NCBI RefSeq assembly: GCF_001949145.1
Contig: NW_019091428.1
Coordinates: 104,481-168,480 of the forward strand
DNA from: Acanthaster planci
Lineage: Eukaryota; Echinodermata; Asteroidea; Valvatida; Acanthasteridae
Length of the DNA stretch: 64,000 nucleotides
Reading direction: 5' to 3'
The translations under genes were made by a program, and so were the position numbers. This document shows positions 21,847 to 33,050 of this stretch, one piece after another; the stretch's first letter is position 1; each line of letters starts with the position of its first letter. Under the pieces are notes generated by a model. The model ran no database searches, had not been told where the DNA came from, and saw only the letters and a list, made by a program, of their open reading frames with translations.

Positions 21847-24800
21847 ATGGCGGTGTTGTTAGAGACAACTCTGGGAGACATTGTGATCGATTTGTATCCC
21901 GAAGAAAGGCCTAGATGTGAGTAAATGAATTACATGTTTTGACTGACTCTTCAGGCTCTTACTTAGGCTAAGCCCTACTTAATCTTGAACATGTTAAACG
22001 TTACGGCTTACGCATGCCGTCGCGTTACGTACAATGTACATCGCGTACATGTAGGGTAGGGAGGCTCATGAATTTTTAAGCTATTTCTTTGGAAAGAGAT
22101 TCATATACGGAAGCCAGTAATTCTTCCCTTCAGAATGTTAGTCATCAGAAAGCAAAAACATGCCCAGACATGCCAGACAAGTTCAGTTTAGCCTTTACTA
22201 AGGCCTAGCAAGTACTACATGTAATTTTAAGTAGCATACCTCAGAAGGAAATAAATCAAGTCGTTTACTAAAACACTTAGGCCTACAAAGTCACTCAGAA
22301 TGTTTTTAGACCGGTCTCATAGGGTTTGTGCTCAGGGTGTGAAGTGCGTCCTTATATCACACTGTATATTTTATATATGGAACTCTTTCTATTTGAGGTG
22401 ATTTCTTTTGTTTTCTTGAAGTGGCGTTAAAAGGGATGTCATAAGAAACATTTTGATTGCCTCAAAATTCCAAAATTTCCAAGAGTGATGAATTAATGCA
22501 AATTATATGCCAGACAAACAGTAATAGTTTGAAATCAATTCTGGTGATATTTCCATGTCAAAGAACAAAGGACAGATGTAACAGGCACACATCAGGGACT
22601 GGCCTGATAAATTTGAAGTGTTTTCTGGATAAACACCTCAATATTTTCCTTTTTTAAATTTGACTTTTTAGGACATGTTATCACTTTCTGATTGCTAGTA
22701 AACCACTGCAAGGGAAAATGGTGTACGTGTATGGAACTCTTACCCATGTACCATAGCTAAATACCTCAACATGTCTGAATCAAAATCCTCGTCTTTCACC
22801 CCAAAAATTACTGAAACTCTCTAATAGAACCGATGTAGGATTCAGTGTGAATCAAAGATTCTAGCAATGATGGTGATCTACCTTTGGGAAGAAAAGAAAA
22901 AAATCCTGTTAAAGTGAGAAATCCTCCTGGATGGGTGTAGTGGGTCTAGGTTTCAAACACTAATCACAGAAAAAAATCTTGAGTTTGGAAATGAACAGAT
23001 TCCTTAATACATGTATGTGAGATGAAGCAATATTGTGCATGAGAGTCACTTTTTACATGTACGGCAACCGATCACCAAAAATATGGCGTGCATGGCAATT
23101 ACATTACCATTTACATTATCAATGAGACAACCTTAAACTAGTGTGTTACATGTCATCAGCTGGCTTATGGTCAATAAAATCTAAAGGATGTGAAAATGAA
23201 AATGTTTTCTTAATGTTCTCAGGTTGTCTCAATTTCTTGAAGCTGTGCAGGATCAAGTACTATAACTTCTGTCTTTTCCACTCCGTGCAGGTAAGCATCG
23301 GAGTAAACTATTAAGATTTTTTCAGCCATTGGTGAGTGCATTTGCTGTTCACCTGTTTGGTAATCAACATCTTCAGCTTGCACTATGCCAAGAGGCACCC
23401 TCCTCTTTTTTTCATTTGAGAGTGGGCATGAGGTCCTGCTCAGCCTAAGACATATCTCGCGATATGTCAAACGTTGTAAGCTATTTCCGCTGAATGAAAG
23501 AGATTTATACCATCTATGGTAGTATACCTTGATGAAAAAGACCACTGTATATGGATGAGACCATTCAGACGTTGTCAATCTCGGCAAGAAATGGAACAAG
23601 ATGTTAGGAACAGAAGAACCTGAATAAGCCTGTTTAGACCGATTAAAGTTTACTTGAAACAGCCCCTCGTGGCTATTAGAATATTTTATGAAAGGAGGAA
23701 CAGGGAGGCTGGTCATCGCATTTGTTGTTTACTTGTTGGGTACTCAACGTCTTTCAGCTTGCACAATGCAAAGAGGCACCCTTCAGACTCACTGTTTTTT
23801 AATATTTTTTTTTTCTGATGGTCACAATTGACAGCACCCAGAGTTTTTCATCCAGACTATTTGTTTTGCTGTATTTCACGGCTATACCCTTGTAACGGGG
23901 AGAACGCAGATTCCTGACACCACTTTTTGAAAAACCAGATCTTGAAACATGTTGAACTTTACAAGAGCATAAATGTTGGGCCCAGATCTTTTTATGTAAA
24001 ATTTTGTCAGAAAAATGAGGACGAAGTTTTACAACACCCCGTAGACTTTGTGGTGCACAGCCACGAAATGGGTGTCTGAAAATGCATCAATTCGCAATTT
24101 GCACTCACACGGGTGCTTTCTTGAAGAGAAAATGTTCAAGAAAAATCTAGAAGACGGTGAAAGATGCAGATTTTTTAAGTTCCTGGTAAGAAGGCTCATT
24201 TTTGTTGCTTTTCACATCGCAGAGGAATTTTATGGCCCAAACAGGAGATCCCACCGGCACGGGCAAAGGAGGTGATTCTGTCTTCAGGTAAGTGAACAAA
24301 TTATGCCAGCCCAGCAACAGCATTCACAAATGTAAATTTATCAGGTCAGATTCAGTTGCCTCAAGCCATAGAAACAGTTTTGCTTCCTAGTTCCTTACCA
24401 ATGTGAAATTGGAAATAAAGAAAAGTAAGGCCATTTTTAGTTTGAATATGATGCGATGCAGAAATATGCAGCATGCTTATCGACGCATGCAGCTAGTTAG
24501 TACCCTTTAGATTGTGATATCATTTGAGTTTTTATTCATTTTGGTCCCCTCGAGTTCAGAATCTGCATAATCCAGTTCTTCCCCCCCCCACGGACTAAAA
24601 AGAACGACCCTGTTAGACCTTGAGATCTGGAGGTCTCAACTGGTTACTTTGTGGTACAGTACATCTCCTCTGACTTGTCCTCAGACTTGTGTAGAGAGAA
24701 CTGTTGGGTGATGTAGGCCGCACCAGCTGAAAAGGGTGTGACCAATAGACCCCAACGATATTGTACTTCAACGGCCAGTTGTGTTTCACTTTACCACTGA

Positions 24801-27800
24801 TGAGAGGACATTGTACTTCCTGCAGTTTAACTGTTCCCCAGTGTGCCAGGCACTGGCATTGTACCACTGAGGACTACAAACTGACCACCGAGGACATGGT
24901 AACCTCCCTCGCTCCCTTTGTGTTTGGTTCTGTACGGTAAACAGAGACACATTGGCATTTAGCTCTCGGAATCTCCGAGCACTGCAGTGCAGGGCCCAAT
25001 TTCACGGCACTGCTTTACTGCAAGCAAAAAATCGGTGCTTACCGTTGCTGACAATTCTGAGCTTACGCCGAATGTATTTCACGGGTTAGCGAAGAACTTT
25101 GGCTTGTACGCATGTGTACATCCCGTAACTAAGGATTCTGTGCCTAAAAAAGTTAGCGCAGAATTTTTCTGCTAGCGGGGTTAGCACAGAATAGAGATCG
25201 AAAGCGCGGATTTCTGCAGTAAGCAGCGCCTTATTATTGGGCCCTGATCTGTGTGAAAACAGATTGAGTGCCGAGCATGATCATTTGCAATGACGTTTGC
25301 TTACATAATACAGCAAGCTTTACGGCGACCAAGCCCGCTTCTTCGAGATGGAGACGGCACCCCGCATCAAACACACCCGGCTGGGTGCTGTGTCAATGGT
25401 CAACAATGGAGACAACATGCATGGATCACAGGTCAGTTTAACCAAGCGAAGAGTGTGCCAGATAAGTGATAAGTTTTGCCGGCTTGAGTCACAGCGGGAA
25501 AGTGATTCAACTCACCTCAAAAGTAGATAGCCTGACGTTTTGATCCTAGGAGAATCTTTCTCGAAAGCAACAAGGGGAATGCAAATGAACCAAATTCATG
25601 CGTCTGCCGGGTTCTCTTTTGCTACATGCAGTTCTTCTTCACCCTCGCGGAGAACCTTGACTACCTAGATGGCAAGCATACAGTGTTCGGCGAAGTAACC
25701 GAGGGGTTGGATGTACTGACTAAAATCAACGAGGCTCTGGTTGACAAGGAAAACAGACCCTATCAAGACATCAGGTCGGTTCAAGACCCAATAAATTTAG
25801 AGATGGTCCTGGATGAAACCCTTAGGAATTGAAATTCCAGTCTTGGAATCTCGTCAGAAGAGTCAATGTTGTATTCAGAGTATGCCGCATGATGTGTATC
25901 CATTTGGACTGGCAGGTTAAAATCTTAGCAAGCTGGGTGGTGTTTTGGTTGAAACATCTGCCCCAGTAGGTGGGACGTCACAGGTTCGAAGCCCATATGA
26001 GCAAGCTCGTGACCTTTGCTCATGAATGTGCTGTCACTGAGAACTCTGTGCTTATAAATATCACATCCCGGAAGTGTGAAACGTAATATTTAAAGTGTGT
26101 ATTACCTGACGTGTGACAAATTTATGTGACATGCGTTTTCATATGGCAAACATTTTACAATTGAAACATTGAGTAGGTGCTTATGTTTCATGTAGGGACT
26201 TTGATGTTTCAATAAAGATCTATTAAAAGAACAGAATGTCTTGCTCCAAGGTACAAGGCCTTAAAGTGTATGGGGTATTGCAACTTTATAGCTGGACAAA
26301 CCAGCCCCATCCTCATGGATGTAGAGCTATGTCCGCAAAGATGTCAACTGGAGTGACTTACTTCCAAGGAAGATTTACATCAGATAACAACAGGGGATGT
26401 AAAAAGTTTACGTACACTCGGTCTGGAAATGTTTAATTATAATTATAAAAATCCCTAACCCTACATTGTACTACAGATTACTAGTTGTAGTAAAATGTAG
26501 TATTCAGCCCTGCCGCTTGTAAGAGGACATGACCTTATTGTTCTCTGAAGCCATAAAATACAATAGATAAGACAATGTACCATACAGTGCTGTGGCACTA
26601 TGAATGCATGGCTTTATTGTTCTCTGTACGAGTAACAATGGAAGTAACCTAGCCAGAAGTAGTAATCTGTAGCGCTAGGTCCTTCAGGCTCAGGCTATTA
26701 CTTAGTATTTTGTAGTACTGAGTAGTAAATCGTATTGAAATTGGGGGATTTGGGACTGCTAGGGTTAATCCTTTATTTTTAAATTCAAGCAAATAAAGTG
26801 AATGTGCTGCTTGATCCTCCGCAGAAAAAGAACGGTTATCAAGAATTGATAACCGTTCTGTATTAAAAGACTCGCACCGCCAAGCATATTGTTTGGCTTC
26901 TCAGTACTACAAAATACTAAGTAATAGCCTGAGCCTGAAGGACCTAGCGCTACAAAATACTACTTCTGGGGGTTAGGGTTAAAGTGCAGTAGAGGCTCTG
27001 ATGTAGCCAGAATAGNNNNNNNNNNNNNNNNNNNNNNNNNNNNNNNNNNNNNNNNNNNNNNNNNNNNNNNNNNNNNNNNNNNNNNNNNNNNNNNNNNNNN
27101 NNNNNNNNNNNNNNNNNNNNNNNNNNNNNNNNNNNNNNNNNNNNNNNNNNNNNNNNNNNNNNNNNNNNNNNNNNNNNNNNNNNNNNNNNNNNNNNNNNNN
27201 NNNNNNNNNNNNNNNNNNNNNNNNNNNNNNNNNNNNNNNNNNNNNNNNNNNNNNNNNNNNNNNNNNNNNNNNNNNNNNNNNNNNNNNNNNNNNNNNNNNN
27301 NNNNNNNNNNNNNNNNNNNNNNNNNNNNNNNNNNNNNNNNNNNNNNNNNNNNNNNNNNNNNNNNNNNNNNNNNNNNNNNNNNNNNNNNNNNNNNNNNNNN
27401 NNNNNNNNNNNNNNNNNNNNNNNNNNNNNNNNNNNNNNNNNNNNNNNNNNNNNNNNNNNNNNNNNNNNNNNNNNNNNNNNNNNNNNNNNNNNNNNNNNNN
27501 NNNNNNNNNNNNNNNNNNNNNNNNNNNNNNNNNNNNNNNNNNNNNNNNNNNNNNNNNNNNNNNNNNNNNNNNNNNNNNNNNNNNNNNNATACATGCTCAC
27601 CAGTGACTGTGGGCATTTGTGCACATTTGTGCTGTAAAACCAAAGGAGGGTTAAAGTAAGCATCTGCTGTACGTATCTGCACACAATGTTACATTGGTGG
27701 CATGGAGCCAAACCAAATGCGCATTTACTGATTATGTTTTTTAGGTTTTTTGGCATATCAGCTTTGTTGCCTCATAATTTTAAAATACAGACGTATGCAA

Positions 27801-30800
27801 ATAGCTGTGCAAAAGCCCTGGAAAATTTCATTTTCCTCTTGGTTTGTAGACAATCATGGATGTACCCAGAAGGCTTCACTTGGTGCATTGAGTCAGTACT
27901 CCAGTTGCTGTAGGGATTTATCAGGAAAGTTCCAGGGAACCAATCGCCAAATTTTATAACTGTACGCAAGTCAGGTGTATTCCTGTAAGGTTCTCCGTCA
28001 TTCTTTTAAATGTTTCGTTTGTGGTTGACTCTCAGAGCGGCAGGATAGGAGCTGATGAGAATATCGACGACACGGAAGGAAAAACAGTGGAAGAAGTGCA
28101 AGAGATGAGCAAGGAACAGGAGGCCAAGGCCAGGGCACAAATCTTGGAAATGGTGAGAGCTTTTAATAATGGCTGGTAAAACCTGGGACCCGATGAAGAC
28201 AAACCTTTGTCAAACCACTTCCACTTAATGCATAGGCCTGCCACTTTTCTTATTGTTTTTGACTTTGTTTTAGATCTCGATCACAGGGCATATGGGTAAT
28301 TCCAGCAATTAAGGGTCCAAAAGTGTGACATTTTCATGTCCTTGTTACTTCTGACCTTTGTTATTTGACATGGAAAAAACACCGGAATTTATTTCAAACT
28401 GTTGCTATTTGTTTGGCAGGTAATTTGCATTAATTCATCTCTCTTGGAAATTAGAACATATGTTCTGAACTTACAAAATCATATGTCATATGTGACAGGG
28501 ACACAAAGAAAAAATGGACCCCTAATATCGGGAATTACCCATGCGTCTTTTTAACCAGATGCTTTTGAGTGGGTAAGAGATGGTAGAGAAATTTCACTCA
28601 CTGCTGCAAAGGAACAGTTGCACATCCGCAAAGAGATTTCTGATGGCAAAATCACCAGTTCACACCTATTCTTCTGACATGAATGTACTCTGTAGCTTCT
28701 CAAATTGACCGAGGTAATTCAATCCTGTTTAATAGGTCGGGGATCTACCGGATGCAGACATCAAGCCCCCAGACAACGTCCTCTTTGTCTGTAAGCTGAA
28801 TCCTGTCACCACGTCCGAGGACCTGGAGATCATCTTCTCCAGATTTGGCCAGATCAACAGGTACGGCATCCATAGAATACCAGTGTTTGTCCCAGGCATT
28901 TTAGTTTAGTCTGGTTACGATCCGTTATTGTTCTGACACGGCGCTTCCCAATTGGATTCTCAAAATCAGTAGTTGAAGTGAGATCAGTGGAATTAAAAAA
29001 AAGAAATTTATGTAACATCCTGCTGAAGAGATTAGCGATACAAGTTGTGACTTCTCATGTTGGCAACTGTAATTTGACAGTTGTGAGGCCTGCATTCTTC
29101 TTTATTGGACAGCTGTGAGGTGATCAGCGACCAGAAGACGGGCGAGTCCTTGCAGTATGCGTTCGTAGAGTTTGACAGGGTGAGTTGCAGTTTACAAGAG
29201 TGATTTTAGATTTCTTAGCACAATGCAGGTAACTGAAACCTATCAGGCGGCCATCTTGATCTGGTTTCCAGACACTGCAATTCCGTACATTTTGACAGGG
29301 TGAGTTGGAGTTTACAAGAGTGATTTAGATTTCTAAGCACAGTACGGATGTCTGTTACGTATTGGTAGGCTGGTAAATGCATCAGACAGCCATTTTGGTC
29401 TGGTTTCCAGACACTGCAATTCCATAGAGTTTGAGAGGGTGAGTGCAGTCATTAGAATGACTTCAGCTTTCTCGGTGCATTTATTTGTAGCGTATTGGTA
29501 GGTTGGTAAAGCCTTTTGGACCGCCATCTTGGTCTGGTTCCCAGAAACTGTGTTCTTCCAAAGAACTGAATCAAAATGGCTTGCAAGCCTAAAATTATAT
29601 TCTTGCTTTTGCCTGGGGGAAAAATGCATTGCATAAATTTTATTTTCGAGATTTTGCTAAATTTTATATAACGTTTATCACCTTTTTTGAAAAAAATCAT
29701 CACTTTGTCAGGTAGAAGATTGTGAAAGTGCCTACTTCAAGATGGACAATGTCCTCATCGATGACCGACGCATACATGTAGACTTCAGCCAGTCCGTGGC
29801 AAAGGTCAACTTTAAGGGCAAAGGTCAGCATCCATATTTTACACACTTTGATATCTTTACAACAATTTTCAGCTGTCTGACACTATGAAAGGGAGGTGGT
29901 TTCAAATTCAAGACAAGCCTTGGTTACATTTTCGTTTGGCTGACTGTAGTACACTTTTTCAAATGTTCATTGGATGTAGAATTCAGCTTCACTCCGTGTT
30001 CATTTGCTGGACTAAATGTCGGGTAAAAGTAAATCTGGCATTTTTTCCAGAACTCCCCTTCGTCTCCAGCTGTGTCTCACTCCCCAGAAGTGTGTCAAAA
30101 TGTTTAGTGAGCAAGCCAAACAAAAGACTCTTAAGTCCTTTGTTAAGTCAGGTAGGCTTGCGGTTGCACCATGTACAAGAAAATATCTCTTTTATGAGTG
30201 TTTGGTTCTGAGAGGAACTGATGGTGAACACTGAATGTTCCAAACAGTGTGCTCTGTGCGTCTTCAGGAGGGTGACTGATGAACAGAGCATACTGTTCGG
30301 AACGCCGAGTGTCCACCATCGGTTCTTCTCAGAACCACGCATTCATAAAAGAGATATTTTCTTGTACATGGTGCAACCGCAAGCCTACCTAACTTAGTAC
30401 TTCGACCATGCATAGCTTCAAGTCTTATCAAGTTCTTTGTTGCAACAAAGGATCCTTCACTGAGACTGTTGTCTGATTTAGGGTGTGAAATTCTTAAGCT
30501 AGAGACTGAAGCCAGATTTGGATATGGACCCACGATTTGAAAAGAGGCAATAGTCTTTCTTTCATGTGGTTTGTTTGTCGTCGGTATTTGCTCAAGTGAT
30601 TCTTTTTTTTTTACCGCACAGGGCCCTTGCAGATGCCTCAGGACAGCTCCGACAAGAAGCCCAAATTTGCATTGAAAGACAAATCCTGGAAGCAGGAGTG
30701 AGTTTGTTTTGTCACAGTATCATGGTCTACTCCTTCCTATCCAAGTCTCCCTTGAAACTGGTATAGATTAAGCATGAGGAATCAAACTCACCTAGGGAGG

Positions 30801-33050
30801 CAGTGCTGGCAGAGTTGTTTAAAGGAGAAGGGATAAGTGCTTGGACACACAAAGGATTTGGGGAGCAAGAGGTGCAAATATTTGCGATAGGACTCAGACC
30901 AGTAGCCCAAGCCCTTTTGCGGGCAGTGGACATTTTGGGCATACCTTTTTATGCAAGCACATTTCGTCTCAGTCGAATGTTACTCCTAACACACTGTCTA
31001 GTTTGTCAAGTTCAATTTCTGCCGAACTTCTTCACAGTTTGATAACAATGTGATTTTGCCAAGTCCGAAGGATCTCTTATTAACGAGGCTCAACTGTAAA
31101 TGTTGGCCTTTCAAAAGACTTAATTGCAACACTGTTGGTGACACTGTCTGTCTGCATCCACTTGCAGTGCTATAGACATATACAGTGACCATGGTAGTGC
31201 CATCATGGGTCATTTGCTGTGGCCTCCGCCAGCACTGTGATAACTATCCATATGCTCAGTACTAAAAGTTATTACTACAATTCAATTTTTAAAATACTCT
31301 CAGAGCCTTACTCCGAGCCTAAAAGAAATATTTTGTTGAAACAGACTTCATTTTTTGAACTTTTATTTAAAAACCAAGTTTTTTGGGGGGCGGATATATT
31401 TAAACTTCAACCAAATTTGTTTTTAATCTCATGTATTTTCAACAAGGACCTTTCCAGTGCAGTTTTCAATAAGAACAGTTAGCACTGATGCGATGCATTG
31501 TACGGAGCTGCTGTTCTGTAACAGTTGCTCCAGTGCAAAACCCAGCAAAATGCTGCGGCCATTATCAAGGAGGGCGTCAGGAATGTCCCGTGAAACATCA
31601 CTGGATCGGTCTTTACCATTGCTTATACTGCACTGTGGTAGATTTTGGTAAATTCGCAAAGGGCACCCAGCAAAAAAATGTGAGGATCATTGCTTTGAAT
31701 CATTCATGGGCTCAACAGGTGAATAGGACTTGAAGTTTTGAGGGGATGAATTGTGTATAATAATCACAGGAAACAGTATGACCTCATTCTGGAAGGAGAT
31801 GACTTGGAACCCCCTTCCCATCATGCCTCAGCCTCGCGGAAGAGACGACAAGATTCCAGTGACGAGTCAAGCGGCAGGAGAGATAACGGATCAAGCAGAA
31901 AAATAAAGGTTGCCCCTTAGAATCGTTTCCAAGACCACATCAAGGGAGTGAAAATACGTCCTCCCAATGCTTCTTTTCTCTCTACCACTCAAATGAATTG
32001 AAACCAGCACGCAGCCCACTGAATACGTTCAGTTTCCTAATGTTATGAAGTTTTCATAAAATCTGCTAATTTCATAATGCTCGTCATTTGCAAAGAGCCT
32101 ATTCGCACAACTTGTGCAAGAATGAATCCTCCCCATTATGCTGAGAAAGAAAGAGTGCCTGAGTTTCTGAATTTTTTGACTGCTCAGGTTCATTCTAGAA
32201 ATGTCAGTTGCCAAGTAATATTTAAATTTATAACCCAATTTTTGCTAATTTTTGTTCATGCTGGATGGTGGAACATGTTTACCTGGGGCTCATTAAAATA
32301 GGCCAGTGCATGAAAGTTGCATTGAGCATATAAGAAACATGCGTCAAGTATCACCATGGCAATATTTTGAGTATGTTGCCCAGTCAGGCAAGATATTGCC
32401 CAGTTGGGCAATATGCTCAATGCTTCTCGACTGTTACAGTGCCCTCTTAGAGGTTAAACTCTTTGTAACACTAGAAATGATGACTTTGTGGAGTATAGGG
32501 TGTCGCAAATCACAGCCTTCCACATTTATAGGTAATAGTCCCTCTTGGGGTCATTTGTAGTCCTAAAGGGGCAAAGACGTGCACTATTAATTTCATTACC
32601 AGTCAATATTTGTATTAACCCCCAGTTGGTTTATATTTTCAGGTGAAAGCAAGGAAGCGCAGGGAGAGTAGTACAGGTAGTGAAGGTAGCGACTATGACC
32701 GCAGCAGGCGGCAGAAAAAGGACAAGCGCAGAAAGCACGACAGTTCCAGCGATGAAGATGCATTCAGGGACAGACACAGGGAGAAACACAGGGACAAGGA
32801 TAGGGACAGAGACCATGGGGAGAAAAGGCAAAGTGACAGAAGGGATGACAGAGACGGAAGGGGGAGAGACACACGTAGAGACAGAGAAAGAGATAGAGGG
32901 AGGGGTGACCGGGAGAGGGACAGAGATAGGAGGAGGGACCGGGAGGCAGACAGGGATGACAGACGCAGGAAAGATGAGGAAAGAGACAGGGCGAGAGATA
33001 GAGGTAGAGAAAGGGACAGAGACAGGGATAGGCACCGTGATAGAAGATAG
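21847..33050 (+). CDS. PPIL4: Peptidyl-prolyl cis-trans isomerase-like 4 (cyclophilin-RRM protein), one exon in the assembly gap
   Basis: Visible coding exons: 21847-21916, 23223-23290, 24223-24287, 25314-25431, 25632-25774, 28036-28152, 28736-28860, 29113-29179, 29712-29823, 30622-30697, 31770-31908 and 32643-33050. All seen junctions keep phase. The order is a cyclophilin domain (starts [31 protein letters not shown] and [10 protein letters not shown] motifs), an acidic linker, an RRM ([13 protein letters not shown] as RNP2 region, YAFVEFD as RNP1 region), the [10 protein letters not shown] block, and an Arg/Asp-rich tail ending HRDRR. This is the PPIL4 architecture, a nuclear protein associated with splicing. 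One exon of roughly 31 codons between 25774 and 28036, with a 1-base phase gap, is not visible and probably lies in 27016-27588. The first exon-12 to 13 donor (GTTGCC) is non-consensus. The tail is longer and more RD-repetitive than in vertebrates. Confidence 0.96.
23305..23790. repeat. Direct repeat pair in PPIL4 intron 2
   Basis: A block near 23337-23402 (GCATTTGCTGTTCACCTG ... GCTTGCACTATGCC) recurs at 23717-23782 with about ten differences. The sequence between carries a fortuitous-looking antisense frame overlapping PPIL4 exon 2. Confidence 0.7.
24992..25244. mobile_element. MITE-like element with GGGCCCAATTTCA terminal inverted repeats (copy 1)
   Basis: Ends are inverted repeats of about 23 bases (GGGCCCAATTTCACGGCACT on the left; the reverse complement of the right end begins GGGCCCAATAATAAGGC). 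The interior is homologous to 58247-58467 (shared GCAAGCAAAAAATCGG, TTTCACGGGTTAGCGA, CTAAGGATTCTGTGC, GTTAGCGCAGAAT). It is nonautonomous and lies in PPIL4 intron 3. Confidence 0.75.
25775..25832 (+). other. Read-through extension of PPIL4 exon 5
   Basis: If the GTCGGT donor at 25775 is not used, the frame continues for 19 codons and stops at 25832, giving a cyclophilin-only protein of about 173 residues. An AATAAA follows at 26211. This could be a real short isoform ending in the intron; no transcript data can be consulted here. Confidence 0.35.
25925..26020 (+). repeat. Possible tRNA-derived SINE fragment
   Basis: Contains a B-box-like sequence, GGTTCGAAGCC (25983-25993), preceded at roughly tRNA spacing by GGTGGTGTTTTGGTTGAA, a weak A-box. 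No cloverleaf can be built convincingly, so it is not called a tRNA gene. Confidence 0.35.
26211..26216 (+). terminator. Candidate intronic polyadenylation signal in PPIL4
   Basis: AATAAA about 380 bases after the read-through stop at 25832. It would serve a short isoform if used. Confidence 0.3.
26450..26985. mobile_element. Foldback element with long inverted arms beside the assembly gap
   Basis: Arms at about 26653-26722 and 26900-26970 are inverted copies that match almost base for base over about 70 bases (GTAGCGCTAGGTCCTTCAGG on the left strand, its complement on the right). Outer ends carry CCCTAACCCTA and its inverse GGGTTAGGG, suggesting the element spans 26450-26985. A perfect smaller palindrome (14-base stem, 3-base loop) sits at 26829-26859. 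It lies in PPIL4 intron 5, immediately left of the N run. Confidence 0.75.
27016..27588. other. Assembly gap (573 N)
   Basis: Run of unknown bases inside PPIL4 intron 5. It likely contains the missing exon between the cyclophilin domain and the SGRIGADE linker. Apparent open frames crossing it are artefacts. Confidence 0.98.
28291..28543. mobile_element. Short TIR element in PPIL4
   Basis: Ends are inverted repeats of about 28 bases: ATGGGTAATTCCAGCAATTA on the left and the complement of TAATATCGGGAATTACCCAT on the right, followed by matching GGGTCCA/TGGACCC. The interior has no coding capacity, as in a MITE. Confidence 0.65.
29171..29550 (+). repeat. Triplicated segment spanning the PPIL4 exon 9 donor
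   Basis: Three tandem copies start at 29171, 29291 and 29430. Each begins with the exon end plus donor (TTTGACAGGGTGAGT, TTTGACAGGGTGAGT, TTTGAGAGGGTGAGT) and runs through the same intron sequence (GCCATCTTG-TCTGGTTTCCAG block). Only the first is joined to the RRM coding sequence. Confidence 0.85.
30144..30396. mobile_element. Near-perfect 250-bp foldback (hairpin) element
   Basis: Two arms of about 120 bases (30144-30265 and 30275-30396) are inverted copies with few mismatches, e.g. GTAGGCTTGCGGTTGCACCA at the left end and its complement at the right. The loop is only about ten bases. It lies in PPIL4 intron 10 and would be transcribed as a long double-stranded hairpin. Confidence 0.85.

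Noticed and set aside
26950-27756. 268- and 240-codon minus-strand ORFs
   Set aside because: They exist only because the run of N contains no stop codons.
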